NCBI GenBank assembly: GCA_947475245.1 | Contig: CANJLW010000008.1 | Location: 93,033 to 157,032 of the forward strand | Source of the DNA: Acetobacteraceae bacterium | Lineage (GTDB): Bacteria > Pseudomonadota > Alphaproteobacteria > Acetobacterales > Acetobacteraceae | Reading direction: 5' to 3' | DNA: 64,000 nt | In this document: piece by piece, positions 51,019-59,370 of the stretch | Layout: the number at the start of each line of letters is the position of its first letter | Numbering within the stretch: position 1 is the first letter of the stretch | Translations under genes and position numbers: made by a program | The notes under the pieces: model-generated | The model's input: only the letters and a program-made list of their open reading frames with translations | What the model was told of the DNA's origin: nothing | Databases searched by the model: none

Positions 51019-52569
51019 CTAGTGGCGAATCCACTCACGCTCGAACCGGGCGAAGCAGTCGCGCTCGCCCGGCATCTTCGGCCATCCCGCCAGCAGGCGA
51101 GACGTCGCGAGCAGCAGCCGGTCCTTCAGATGGGTCGTGTTATGGGCGTATTCCTCGAAGGTGGAATGGCTGATCTTCTGATTATGCGGATCGTCCTGGA
51201 ACTTGCAGGCGGTCAGCGCGATGCGTTCCAGCAGCGGCGCGCGATCCGCGCCGGTTTGCAGATAGGCGTTGGTCACCGCCGTCGCCTGCGCGGCATCGAA
51301 CGCCATGATCGCCTCGTCCTGGTCGCGCAGCAGCCGGTCGGGCGCGCGTCCGGTCGAGTCGAACTGGGCGAACTCCTGTTCGATCACCGACGTGTGCAGC
51401 TTGTTCGACCGCGCCGCGTCGTTCACGAAGTTGGCCATCAGATACAGGATGCGCGCCTGATAGGGGTTGTCGCTGCCGCGCATCCAGGAATTGGCGGTGT
51501 TGCAGTAGTCAAAGGCGTGCTGCCCGTCGGTGAACTTCCGCCCGACGGTGATGCGCAGGATCAGTTCGGCCGCCCCGATCTGGATCGCGTCGCCCAGGCT
51601 GCGGATGGAGATCCCGTCGCGCAGATAGCCGGTCACGCTGTTCCACAGCGTCTCGGTGTCGGCATCCATCAACAGGCGCAGGAAGTCCTCCACCTGCGTC
51701 GGCGACAGCGGCGTCGTGTTGGTGCGCTTCAGGTCCTTGCCGGCATTGGGCAGTTCCTCGGTCACGATCACGCAGGCGGCGTCATAGGCCGAGTAGTAGA
51801 GCGGTCCCACCGCCATGTCGGGCACCCCCGTGTAATAGACGCCGTGCGCACGCTCCCAACCGATGTAGTCGGCGAGTTCGACGACCGCGCGCGCCCGCAG
51901 CGCCTTGTGCCCGGTATTGCGCGCCTTGCGCCCGATGATCGTGTCCTGCACGTCGATCAGCCCCAGGAACATCAGCGCGTCGCGCAGCGCCGGCCGCGCC
52001 GATTCCTCGCCCGCCAACCCCAGGAACAAGCCATAGGAACGGCGGACATCGCCGCTCATGGTCGCGACCATATAGGCGTGGATACGTTCGTCGAGCGTGC
52101 CGGACTCGACGATCGGCGGCTGCTCGTCGTTCCACACCACCGGACCGTGATCCGGCAGCGGGACCTGCATGCCCTTCATCGAGGCGTAGCGACCGGGGTA
52201 CTTGCCCAGCAACTGGTTCCAGATATCCAGCCCCGCCGGGATGTACCAGACGCTTTGCAGCATCGGCAGCATCTTATAGGCGTCGGGCAGATACGGCGTC
52301 AGCGCGGCGGACGTGCGCAGGCCGAGAATGGTGTGATCGTTGTTGATCAGCGTGATCTGGCCGTCCCGCAGGTTGACGTGGTTCGGCACCTGCACGAACG
52401 GCGCCTCGGCCGCCGTTACGATGCTCAGCGCATCGCCCATGGAACGTCCGTCGCGACGCACCAGTTGGTGGAACAGATCGGCGGTGCGCGGCTGGTCGTG
52501 CTTCAGGATGGCATCGGTGAACAGATCGACGGCTTTGTCCTGGCAGATCGCCTGGCGGCTCATCAGCAT
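51019..52569 (-). CDS. Large conserved-looking protein of unknown function
   Basis: A 516-residue soluble, mainly helical protein that I do not recognise. It starts MLMSRQAICQDKAVDLFTDA. Distinct segments are YKMLPMLQSVWYIPAGLDIW, DYIGWERAHGVYYTGVPDMA, VGPLYYSAYDAACVIVTEEL and SWMRGSDNPYQARILYLMAN. Several His/Asp/Glu-containing helices could be metal-binding, but no HExxH or other standard motif is seen. There is no signal peptide. ATG 52569 has GGAGG nine bases upstream. It is divergent from the class III aminotransferase gene. Confidence 0.7.
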   Translation of the reverse strand: MLMSRQAICQDKAVDLFTDAILKHDQPRTADLFHQLVRRDGRSMGDALSIVTAAEAPFVQVPNHVNLRDGQITLINNDHTILGLRTSAALTPYLPDAYKMLPMLQSVWYIPAGLDIWNQLLGKYPGRYASMKGMQVPLPDHGPVVWNDEQPPIVESGTLDERIHAYMVATMSGDVRRSYGLFLGLAGEESARPALRDALMFLGLIDVQDTIIGRKARNTGHKALRARAVVELADYIGWERAHGVYYTGVPDMAVGPLYYSAYDAACVIVTEELPNAGKDLKRTNTTPLSPTQVEDFLRLLMDADTETLWNSVTGYLRDGISIRSLGDAIQIGAAELILRITVGRKFTDGQHAFDYCNTANSWMRGSDNPYQARILYLMANFVNDAARSNKLHTSVIEQEFAQFDSTGRAPDRLLRDQDEAIMAFDAAQATAVTNAYLQTGADRAPLLERIALTACKFQDDPHNQKISHSTFEEYAHNTTHLKDRLLLATSRLLAGWPKMPGERDCFARFEREWIRH

Positions 52570-52754
52570 GGCGTTTTCCCTCCGGATGTCGCCGCTTCGG
52601 CGGCGTTATCCCTCAACCTAGCGCCGTCGCCGCCGCCGGGTAAAGCGCAGCGCCGCCCCTTCGTGGGGCCAATCCGATCGCGCGCATGTCCCCGATGGCG
52701 ATCCGCACGTCCCGTGTATAGAGTACCGTCCGATCCGAGCAGAGAGAGTCGACC

Positions 52755-54083
52755 ATGACCCGCGTTCTCCATCGTTCCGGCGCCATCCCGCCCATCGCCG
52801 TCAGCGGCGAGGGCATCTACCTGCATACCGCCGACGGCGGGAAAATCATCGACGGCTCCGGCGGCGCGGCCGTCGCCTGTCTCGGCCACGGCAACAAGCG
52901 GGTGGCGGAAGCCATCGGACGCCAGGCCGCCACCATGGCCTATGCCCATACCGGCACCTTCTCCAATCAACCGGCCGAAGACCTCGCCGACATTCTGCTC
53001 TCCGGCGAACCGGGCGGGCTGACACGGGCGTGGTTCTGCTCCTCCGGCTCCGAAGGCAACGAGGCCGCGATCAAGCTCGCGCGTCAGTACTTCCTCGAAA
53101 TCGGCCAACCCCAGCGCATCCGCACCATCGCGCGTCGGCAATCCTATCACGGCACCACCCTCGGCGCGCTCGCCGCCGGCGGCAACATGATGCGGCGGGA
53201 GTATTACGAACCCATCCTGTCGCAGGCGCACAGCCTGGTGTCCCCCTGCTTCGCCTATCGCTTCCAGAACGACGGCGAGACCGACGCGCAATACGTCGAT
53301 CGGCTGGCGGCGGAGTTGGAGGCGGAGTTCCAGCGCCTTGGCCCCGACACAGTGATCGGCTTCCTGGCCGAACCCGTCGTCGGCGCCACCACCGGCTGCG
53401 TCACCGCCCTGCCCGGCTACTTCAAGCGCATGCGCGAAGTCTGCGACCGCCACGGCGCGCTGCTGATCCTGGACGAGGTGATGTGCGGCATGGGCCGCAC
53501 CGGAACGATGCACGCCTGGGAACAGGAAGGCGTCACCCCGGATATCCAGGTGATCGCCAAGGGTCTGGGCGGCGGCTACCAGCCGATCGGCGGCATCCTG
53601 ATCGCCGACCGCGTCGTTCAGGCGCTGCACAACGGCACCGGCGGTTTCCTGCACGGGCAGACCTATCAGGCCCATCCCGTCGCCTGCGCCGCCGCGTTGG
53701 AAGTGCAGCGCATCATCCGCGAGGAACACCTGGTGGACAACGTCGCCGCCATGGGCAAGCGGCTGGAAACCGCGCTGATCGAGCGATTCGGCAACCACCG
53801 CCATGTCGGCGACATCCGCGGACGCGGCCTGTTCTGGGCGTTGGAATTCGTCACCGACCGCGCCGGGAAGCAGGTCTTCGACCCCGCGCTGAAGCTGAAC
53901 GAACGCGTCAAGCGCGAAGCCTTCAATCGCGGCCTTGCCACCTACCCGATGGGCGGCACAATCGACGGCAAACGCGGCGACCACATCATCGTCGCGCCGC
54001 CCTATATCGTCACCGCCGCCGACATCGACACCATCGTCGACCGTCTCGGCGATGCCGTGGACGCCGCCCTGGCGACGCTCTGA
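52755..54083 (+). CDS. Class III aminotransferase (aspartate aminotransferase family)
   Basis: A 442-residue PLP-dependent omega-aminotransferase-type enzyme. SSGSEGNEAAIKLARQYF binds the PLP phosphate, LLILDEVMCGMGRTGTMHAW carries the cofactor Asp, and the Schiff-base lysine is in QVIAKGLGGGYQPIGGILIA. The subgroup acts on beta-alanine, GABA or similar amines with pyruvate or 2-oxoglutarate. The DUF1194 gene starts five bases after the stop. Confidence 0.9.
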   Translation: MTRVLHRSGAIPPIAVSGEGIYLHTADGGKIIDGSGGAAVACLGHGNKRVAEAIGRQAATMAYAHTGTFSNQPAEDLADILLSGEPGGLTRAWFCSSGSEGNEAAIKLARQYFLEIGQPQRIRTIARRQSYHGTTLGALAAGGNMMRREYYEPILSQAHSLVSPCFAYRFQNDGETDAQYVDRLAAELEAEFQRLGPDTVIGFLAEPVVGATTGCVTALPGYFKRMREVCDRHGALLILDEVMCGMGRTGTMHAWEQEGVTPDIQVIAKGLGGGYQPIGGILIADRVVQALHNGTGGFLHGQTYQAHPVACAAALEVQRIIREEHLVDNVAAMGKRLETALIERFGNHRHVGDIRGRGLFWALEFVTDRAGKQVFDPALKLNERVKREAFNRGLATYPMGGTIDGKRGDHIIVAPPYIVTAADIDTIVDRLGDAVDAALATL

Positions 54084-54088
54084 CCTTC

Positions 54089-54838
54089 ATGTTCGGCGCG
54101 GTCGCGCGTTGGTTCGTCCGGCTCTGCCTGATCGGCCTTGCGTCCGCCGGTCCCGTGTCGGCGCAGACCGCGACCGCGCTGCAACTGGTGCTGGCGGTCG
54201 ATGCGTCCGGCAGCGTCAACGCCGAACGCTTCGCACTGCAGCAACAAGGCTACGCCGCCGCCTTCCGCAGCGCGGAGGTCAAGGCGGCGATCCGCTCCAC
54301 CGCCACCGGATCGATTGCCGTGACCATGCTGCAATGGACCGGTCCGACCTTGCAGGAGGTCGTGATCGACTGGACGCTGCTCGACGGCGACGCCGCCGCC
54401 GATCGTCTGGCCGCGGCGATCGATCGCGCGCCGCGTCTGCTGTTCAGCGGCGGTACCTCGATCTCCGGCGCCATCGACTTTGCCGTCGGGCTGTTCCCGC
54501 TCAGCCCGTTTCACGCCGAACGGCAGGTGATCGACATCTCCGGCGACGGCGCCAATAACCGCGGCCGACCGGCGGAACTGGCCCGCGACGCGGCGGTGGC
54601 GGCGGGCATCACGATCAACGGACTGCCGATCCTGGCGTTGGAACCCTTTCTGGACGGGTACTACCGCGACAAGGTGATCGGCGGTCACGGATCGTTCCTG
54701 ATCGTCGCCCGCGCCTACGAGGAATTCGCCCGCGCCATCCGCGCCAAGCTGATCACGGAAATCGCTCAACCCGCGCGCGACCGAACTCCCAATGGGCATC
54801 CACATAAGCGCTGGGCCGCGCTTGACCTGCGTCAATGA
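54089..54838 (+). CDS. DUF1194 (VWA-like) exported protein
   Basis: A 249-residue protein with signal peptide (RLCLIGLASAGPVSAQ) and a von Willebrand A-type domain. The MIDAS motif is D38-x-S40-x-S42 in VLAVDASGSVNAERFALQ; RQVIDISGDGANNRGRP near residue 150 is the DUF1194 signature. Metal-dependent adhesion or scaffolding in the periplasm is likely, but the partner is unknown. It is five bases downstream of the aminotransferase gene; the DksA-like gene follows after 48 bases. Confidence 0.87.
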   Translation: MFGAVARWFVRLCLIGLASAGPVSAQTATALQLVLAVDASGSVNAERFALQQQGYAAAFRSAEVKAAIRSTATGSIAVTMLQWTGPTLQEVVIDWTLLDGDAAADRLAAAIDRAPRLLFSGGTSISGAIDFAVGLFPLSPFHAERQVIDISGDGANNRGRPAELARDAAVAAGITINGLPILALEPFLDGYYRDKVIGGHGSFLIVARAYEEFARAIRAKLITEIAQPARDRTPNGHPHKRWAALDLRQ

Positions 54839-54886
54839 AGCGAACGCCGATCACGACGATGCTGCGGTATCAACGGAGTCGACCGC

Positions 54887-55246
54887 ATGCCCGCAGCGCC
54901 CCTGACCGCCCAACAACTCGACCATTTCCGCGCCAGGCTGGAAGCGATGCGGACGACGTTGCAACGTGAAATCGAGGCCATGCCGTCGCTGACCGACGAC
55001 GACGCCATCCGCATCGGCGATCAGACCGATCAGGCGAGCGCTGAGTCGGAACGCGAGTTCGAGGTCGTCAACCTGGCCCGTGCCCTGAAGCTGTTGAACG
55101 AGGTCGATCGCGCCATCGTACGCATCGACAACGGCATCTATGGCCTGTGCGAGGAAACCGGCGAACCGATCGGCCTGAAGCGCCTGGAAGCGCAACCCAC
55201 CGCGACCCTGTCGATCGAGGCACAGGAACGACGCGAACGCGTCTGA
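54887..55246 (+). CDS. DksA/TraR-family regulator lacking the C4 zinc site
   Basis: A 119-residue DksA-like protein. The coiled-coil tip keeps the active acidic residues (DQTDQASAESEREFE, matching DxxDxA) that enter the RNA polymerase channel. The C-terminal globule reads NGIYGLCEETGEPIGLKRLE and AQPTATLSIEAQ: of the usual four zinc cysteines only the first remains. Such Cys-poor DksA2-type proteins function without zinc in some bacteria. Its direct targets are unknown. ATG 54887 follows a GACCGC sequence with weak ribosome site. Confidence 0.86.
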   Translation: MPAAPLTAQQLDHFRARLEAMRTTLQREIEAMPSLTDDDAIRIGDQTDQASAESEREFEVVNLARALKLLNEVDRAIVRIDNGIYGLCEETGEPIGLKRLEAQPTATLSIEAQERRERV

Positions 55247-55345
55247 AACCCGGTCCCGACCCATCGCGGTCACGATAAATCACGGTTGCGACAATTCGCC
55301 GCCGCCCCTCTCGCAACATGCGGATGCAATGCCTATTCTGTGTCC

Positions 55346-56164
55346 ATGGACCTAGATTTCTCCGAAGACGAAATCCGTCGCTACTCGCGCCACATTTTGT
55401 TGGGCGAAGTCGGCGGCACCGGACAGGCCAAACTCAAGGCCGCGCGCGTGCTGTTGATCGGCGCCGGCGGTCTTGGTTCGCCGATGGCGTTGTATTTGGC
55501 GGCGGCCGGAGTCGGCACGATTGGAATCGTCGACGACGATCGCGTTGAATTGTCGAACCTGCAACGCCAGATCGCGCACACCACCGCGCGTATCGGCGTC
55601 GGCAAGGCCGATTCCGCCGCCGACGCCGCGCGCGCGATCAATCCGCTGGTCAATATCGAGAAGCACGCCGTCCGCCTGAACGCGGAAAATGCCGCGGACC
55701 TGATCGCGCGCTACGATATTATTTGCGACGGCACGGATAATTTCGGCACGCGTTTTCTGGTGTCCGACGCCTGCGTGCTGGGCAAACGCACCCTGGTGTC
55801 CGCGGCCGTCCTGCGGTTCGAAGGGCAATTATCGGTGTTCAAACCGCACGAAGGCGGGCCGTGCTATCGCTGCCTGTATCCCGAAGCCCCGCCCGAGGGC
55901 GTGGTCCCCACCTGTAGCGAGGCCGGCGTCCTCGGCGCCGTCACCGGCGTCATGGGCACCTTGCAGGCAACCGAAGTACTCAAGGAAATCATGGGGATAG
56001 GTGACAGCCTGTCCGGCAAATTGCTGGTCTGGGACGCCCTCGCCTCCCGCTTCCGCACCATCAGATTGCGCCCCGACCCGAAATGCTCGGCCTGCGGACC
56101 GAACGCGACGATCAAGGACCTCAGCGCGCATACCGACACCTCGGGGCCGGTCTGTGCCGTCTGA
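55346..56164 (+). CDS. moeB: HesA/MoeB/ThiF-family adenylyltransferase
   Basis: A 272-residue E1-like enzyme that adenylates the C-terminus of a sulfur-carrier protein (MoaD or ThiS). Motifs: RYSRHILLGEVGGTGQAKL, the ATP site LLIGAGGLGSPMALYLAAAG, D/R contacts in DDDRVELSNLQRQIAH, zinc cysteines in CYRCLYPE and CSACG, and the catalytic Cys in VVPTCSEAGVLGAVTGV. No rhodanese domain is attached. It overlaps the following DsrE-type gene by 11 bases. MoeB versus ThiF is not separable from sequence alone. Confidence 0.88.
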   Translation: MDLDFSEDEIRRYSRHILLGEVGGTGQAKLKAARVLLIGAGGLGSPMALYLAAAGVGTIGIVDDDRVELSNLQRQIAHTTARIGVGKADSAADAARAINPLVNIEKHAVRLNAENAADLIARYDIICDGTDNFGTRFLVSDACVLGKRTLVSAAVLRFEGQLSVFKPHEGGPCYRCLYPEAPPEGVVPTCSEAGVLGAVTGVMGTLQATEVLKEIMGIGDSLSGKLLVWDALASRFRTIRLRPDPKCSACGPNATIKDLSAHTDTSGPVCAV

Positions 56165-56534
56165 AACCCTCGGCGTCCTGCTGCTGTCCGGCGCGCATGA
56201 CCGTGCCCACTATGCTTTCGTTGTCGCCGCCGGTGCCGCCGCGCTGGGCCGCGACGTCGTGGTCTTCGCCACCAATCGCGGCTGCATCGCGCTGTCGGAC
56301 GACTGGTCCGGGTTGGACAACGCGGAACGCGACGCCGCCATCCGCGCCGAGGGTGTCGCCGGGCTCGCGGAACTGCGCGAGGCCGCGCAGGAAATCGGCG
56401 TGCGGCTGATTGCCTGCGAGGCCGGGCTGCGTGCCGAACGGCTGGACGCGGCGGCCCTTGTGGCGGGAACGGAGGTCGCGGGGATCGCGACATTCCTGTC
56501 GGCGGTGGGGTCCGGACAAATCGTGACGATCTGA
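56154..56534 (+). CDS. DsrE/DsrF-like family protein
   Basis: A 126-residue DsrE-fold protein (VLLLSGAHDRAHYAFVVAAG, then GRDVVVFATNRGCIALSDDW). A candidate active-site cysteine is in RLIACEAGLRAERLDAAALV, the position used by persulfide-carrying family members. GTG 56154 overlaps the end of the MoeB-like gene by 11 bases, implying coupled expression. A role in sulfur transfer to the MoeB/ThiF system is an inference from this overlap. Confidence 0.8.
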   Translation: MPSETLGVLLLSGAHDRAHYAFVVAAGAAALGRDVVVFATNRGCIALSDDWSGLDNAERDAAIRAEGVAGLAELREAAQEIGVRLIACEAGLRAERLDAAALVAGTEVAGIATFLSAVGSGQIVTI

Positions 56535-56581
56535 CAAGAAGATACTTGACGCGATTCGCCGCGACTTGGCACCCATAGGCG

Positions 56582-57418
56582 ATGCGGTCCCGCACAGCGA
56601 CGTCAATGGTCTCCGCCGTTATCTGCCTTGGCATGCTTGTCTCGGCCGCCAACGATACGCGCGCACAGCCCGCGCCCAACACCTTGCAACCGCCGCCTGA
56701 TCGCCCACTGGGCCGCCCCGAGGGCCGACCCGTGCAGGAAGCGGCGCCAAAGGCCCCCGCCGCCGCGCCGCGCCAGCCGGTGCAACAGGTCGGCCCCGCG
56801 GCAAAGCCGCCGCCGGTCGTCAAGCCGCAGGGCACCACCCACGCGCAAAAGCCCCATGCCGCGCCGCATAAACCCGCCGATAAGCCGCATGAGCCATCAC
56901 CGCCCGCCGTCGCGGCCCCCGCCGTTCCGGCGCCGGTTGTCGTCGCGCCGCCGACGAATGCCGCGAAGCCGGCCGATGGCGACAAGCCGGACGATACGTC
57001 GAAGAAGGTCCCGCGCTTCGCCGCGCTGCGCTCCGACGAGGTCAACCTGCGCGCCGGCCCGGGAACTCGCTATCCGATCGATTGGCTGTACAAGCGACGC
57101 GACCTGCCGGTGGAGATCGAGCGGGAGTTCGAGGGTTGGCGGTTGATCCGCGACATGGACGGCATTCGCGGCTGGGTGCATCAGGCGACGCTGACGGGGC
57201 GGCGCAACTTCGTGATCAAGGTCAGCGAGGCGACCATGCGCGCCGATCCCAAGGAGCAGGCCGGTGCCGTCGCGATCCTGAAGTCCGGGGTGATCGGACG
57301 CATTCGCGCCTGCGAGGCGAGCGCCGAATGGTGTCAGGTCCAGGTCGCCGGGCATCGCGGCTACCTGAAGCGCGATCAGATATGGGGCTTGCTGCCGAAC
57401 GAGGCCGTGGCCCCCTGA
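56582..57418 (+). CDS. Exported SH3-domain protein (DUF1058-like)
   Basis: A 278-residue secreted protein: signal peptide MVSAVICLGMLVSAANDTRA (after a short N-terminal stretch), then a Pro/Ala-rich linker to residue about 140, and two bacterial SH3 repeats. The first is SDEVNLRAGPGTRYPIDWLY; the second begins FVIKVSEATMRADPKEQAGA and ends GHRGYLKRDQIWGL. Such proteins bind peptidoglycan or mediate envelope contacts. The 3' end overlaps the convergent MBL hydrolase gene by 43 bases. Confidence 0.86.
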   Translation: MRSRTATSMVSAVICLGMLVSAANDTRAQPAPNTLQPPPDRPLGRPEGRPVQEAAPKAPAAAPRQPVQQVGPAAKPPPVVKPQGTTHAQKPHAAPHKPADKPHEPSPPAVAAPAVPAPVVVAPPTNAAKPADGDKPDDTSKKVPRFAALRSDEVNLRAGPGTRYPIDWLYKRRDLPVEIEREFEGWRLIRDMDGIRGWVHQATLTGRRNFVIKVSEATMRADPKEQAGAVAILKSGVIGRIRACEASAEWCQVQVAGHRGYLKRDQIWGLLPNEAVAP

Positions 57419-58272
57419 TACTCCGTCAACGACGCCAGAGCGATCCGCATCCCCTCGCGCGCCACCACGGCATCCGGACAGGACCGGGCGGCGGCGGCAC
57501 CGATCGCGTCCATCCAGTCATCGTCATGGTCGGGATCGTGATGGAACAGCACCAGGCTGCCGACGCGCCCGACCGTTGCCAACTCGGCTGCCGCCGACCA
57601 GGTGGCATGGCCCCAGCCGTGGCGGGTGCGATACTCCTCCTCGGTATAGGTCGCGTCGTGGATCAGGATGTCGGTGCCGCGGACGAAGGCGACCAGATCG
57701 GCGTCGGGGCCGTCGGCGCTGTGTTCGGTATCGGTGATGTAGCAGACGCTCCGCCCCTCCCAGGAGATACGGTAGCCGACCGACCCGCCGGGGTGTCGCA
57801 GCGCGATCGTATCGACCCGAGGCCCGTGCGCCAAGGCCAACGTCGCGCCGGCGGCGAAGTCCTGAAAGCTGACGCGCGCCCGGAATTCCGCATCCAGATC
57901 GGGCATCAGCGGCTTGCGCCAGGTGACGGACAAAGCCGAACGGATACCGTCGGGATGGGTCAGATGCCCGCCCCAGATGCGCAGGGTCGCGGCGGGATCG
58001 AACAGCGGGCGAAAGAACGGCAGACCGCAGATATGGTCGTAATGGGTGTGGCTCAGCAGGATATCGGCCTCGACACCCCGCCCCAGAGAGGCTCCGAACC
58101 CGCGGATACCGCTGCCGGCATCGAGGATCAACAGATGGGGGCCGCAGCGCAGTTCAACGCAGGGCGTATTGCCGCCATAGCGCACGGTCGATGGCCCGGG
58201 CGTGGGGAGGCTGCCGCGCACGCCCCAGAACCGCACCATCATGCCGTCGTCGCCGGTCGCGGAGGTGGGCAT
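57376..58272 (-). CDS. MBL-fold metallo-hydrolase
   Basis: A 298-residue metallo-beta-lactamase-fold enzyme. The metal motif HxHxDH is read in LLSHTHYDHICGLPFF; VRFWGVRGSLPTPG and RYGGNTPCVELR at the start and ILIHDATYTEEEY with HATW later are typical of the RNase Z/cAMP-phosphodiesterase-like group. It may hydrolyse a cyclic nucleotide or other phosphodiester. ATG 58272 has GAGG eight bases upstream. Its C-terminal 14 codons lie antisense to the SH3 gene. Confidence 0.87.
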   Translation of the reverse strand: MPTSATGDDGMMVRFWGVRGSLPTPGPSTVRYGGNTPCVELRCGPHLLILDAGSGIRGFGASLGRGVEADILLSHTHYDHICGLPFFRPLFDPAATLRIWGGHLTHPDGIRSALSVTWRKPLMPDLDAEFRARVSFQDFAAGATLALAHGPRVDTIALRHPGGSVGYRISWEGRSVCYITDTEHSADGPDADLVAFVRGTDILIHDATYTEEEYRTRHGWGHATWSAAAELATVGRVGSLVLFHHDPDHDDDWMDAIGAAAARSCPDAVVAREGMRIALASLTEYQGATASFGSKPHI

Positions 58273-58407
58273 CGTCTGAACCTCGTCCCTCGCCGGAACC
58301 GCCGGCACAGTCGCGGGACATTACGCGGGACAATCGGCTTCTGTCGATCTATTTCGCTTTGCGACCGCGGGTGTATTTGCAGCGGCGATGCGTTCAAAGG
58401 ATACGAA

Positions 58408-58437
58408 TTCCCCTTCCGCCCGCACGCGGAAGGGGAA
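58408..58437 (-). terminator. Hairpin downstream of the HpcH aldolase gene
   Basis: TTCCCCTTCCG and CGGAAGGGGAA form an 11-base-pair stem with an 8-base loop, 13 bases past the stop of the gene at 58450 (read on the minus strand). It is followed by TTCGTATCC, so the T-tract is weak. Confidence 0.6.
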
Positions 58438-58449
58438 CTCTGTCGTTGC

Positions 58450-59229
58450 TCAGTTAGCGGCGGGGCCGCCTTCCTTGCGTGCCTGCGACACGGCTTCGCG
58501 CGCGGCCTTGGCCATCAGCCCGGAATCGTTGGCGATGGTGCAGAGCTGGAAGCCCATCTTGATCATCCGCGCGGTATAGGCGGCGGAGCCGTTGTGCAGA
58601 CCGGCGAACTTGCCGTGCTTCCGGCAGGAAGCCAGCAACTTCTGATAGATCTCCATGATGATCGGCTCTTCGCGATCGAGCATCGGTTCCATGCCCAGCG
58701 ACAGACCCATGTCGGACGGACCGATATAGATGCCGCTGATGCCCGGCACGCTCAGGATTTCGTCGATGTTGTCGATGCCTTCCTGCGTCTCGATCATGGC
58801 GATGACCATGACTTCGCTGTTCGCGATCTTCTGGTACGGCGTCGCCGTGCCATAGGCGCCGGCGCGGATCGGACCGTTGGAGCGCTTGCCCAGCGGCGGA
58901 TACAGGCTGGCATCGGCCAGCGCCTTCGCCTCGGCCGCGTTGTTCACCATCGGGCAGATCACGCCCCAGGCCCCGGCGTCGAGGACCTTGCCGATGATCC
59001 CCGGCTCGTTCCAGGGCACGCGCACCAGCGGGGTGATCGGGTGCTTGTCCATCGCCTGGAAGCACTGAACCATCGACTGATAGTCCTGCACGCCGTGTTG
59101 CATGTCGACCGTCACGCTGTCCCAGCCGCACTGGGCCATGACTTCAGCCGAAAAGCCGGACGGAATCGCCAGCCATCCGTTGATCGCGGCCTTACCTGCC
59201 GCAAAATGGGCCTTGAGTTTGTTCGCCAT
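58450..59229 (-). CDS. HpcH/HpaI-family aldolase
   Basis: A 259-residue aldolase/citrate-lyase family protein. Key segments: INGWLAIPSGFSAEVMAQCG, the catalytic region WDSVTVDMQHGVQDYQSMVQ, VRVPWNEPGIIGKVLDAGAW with the conserved Arg, MVIAMIETQEGIDNIDEIL and GIYIGPSDMGLSLG. It probably cleaves a 4-hydroxy-2-oxo acid to pyruvate and an aldehyde. It shares the fold with the tailed aldolase at 32487 but lacks the basic tail. Divergent from the alpha/beta hydrolase gene. Confidence 0.9.
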   Translation of the reverse strand: MANKLKAHFAAGKAAINGWLAIPSGFSAEVMAQCGWDSVTVDMQHGVQDYQSMVQCFQAMDKHPITPLVRVPWNEPGIIGKVLDAGAWGVICPMVNNAAEAKALADASLYPPLGKRSNGPIRAGAYGTATPYQKIANSEVMVIAMIETQEGIDNIDEILSVPGISGIYIGPSDMGLSLGMEPMLDREEPIIMEIYQKLLASCRKHGKFAGLHNGSAAYTARMIKMGFQLCTIANDSGLMAKAAREAVSQARKEGGPAAN

Positions 59230-59370
59230 TTGGAGGGTTCCCCCGGTTCAATGAAGCCGCGCACGCTAGGCGCGAGGCGACAACGCGTCAAACCCGTTCC
59301 TGTAACGGGCATCCCGTATTGCTCCCCCCGGGACGAGCGGGCACGCTGCGAGGGCGATTGGAGGGCACCG

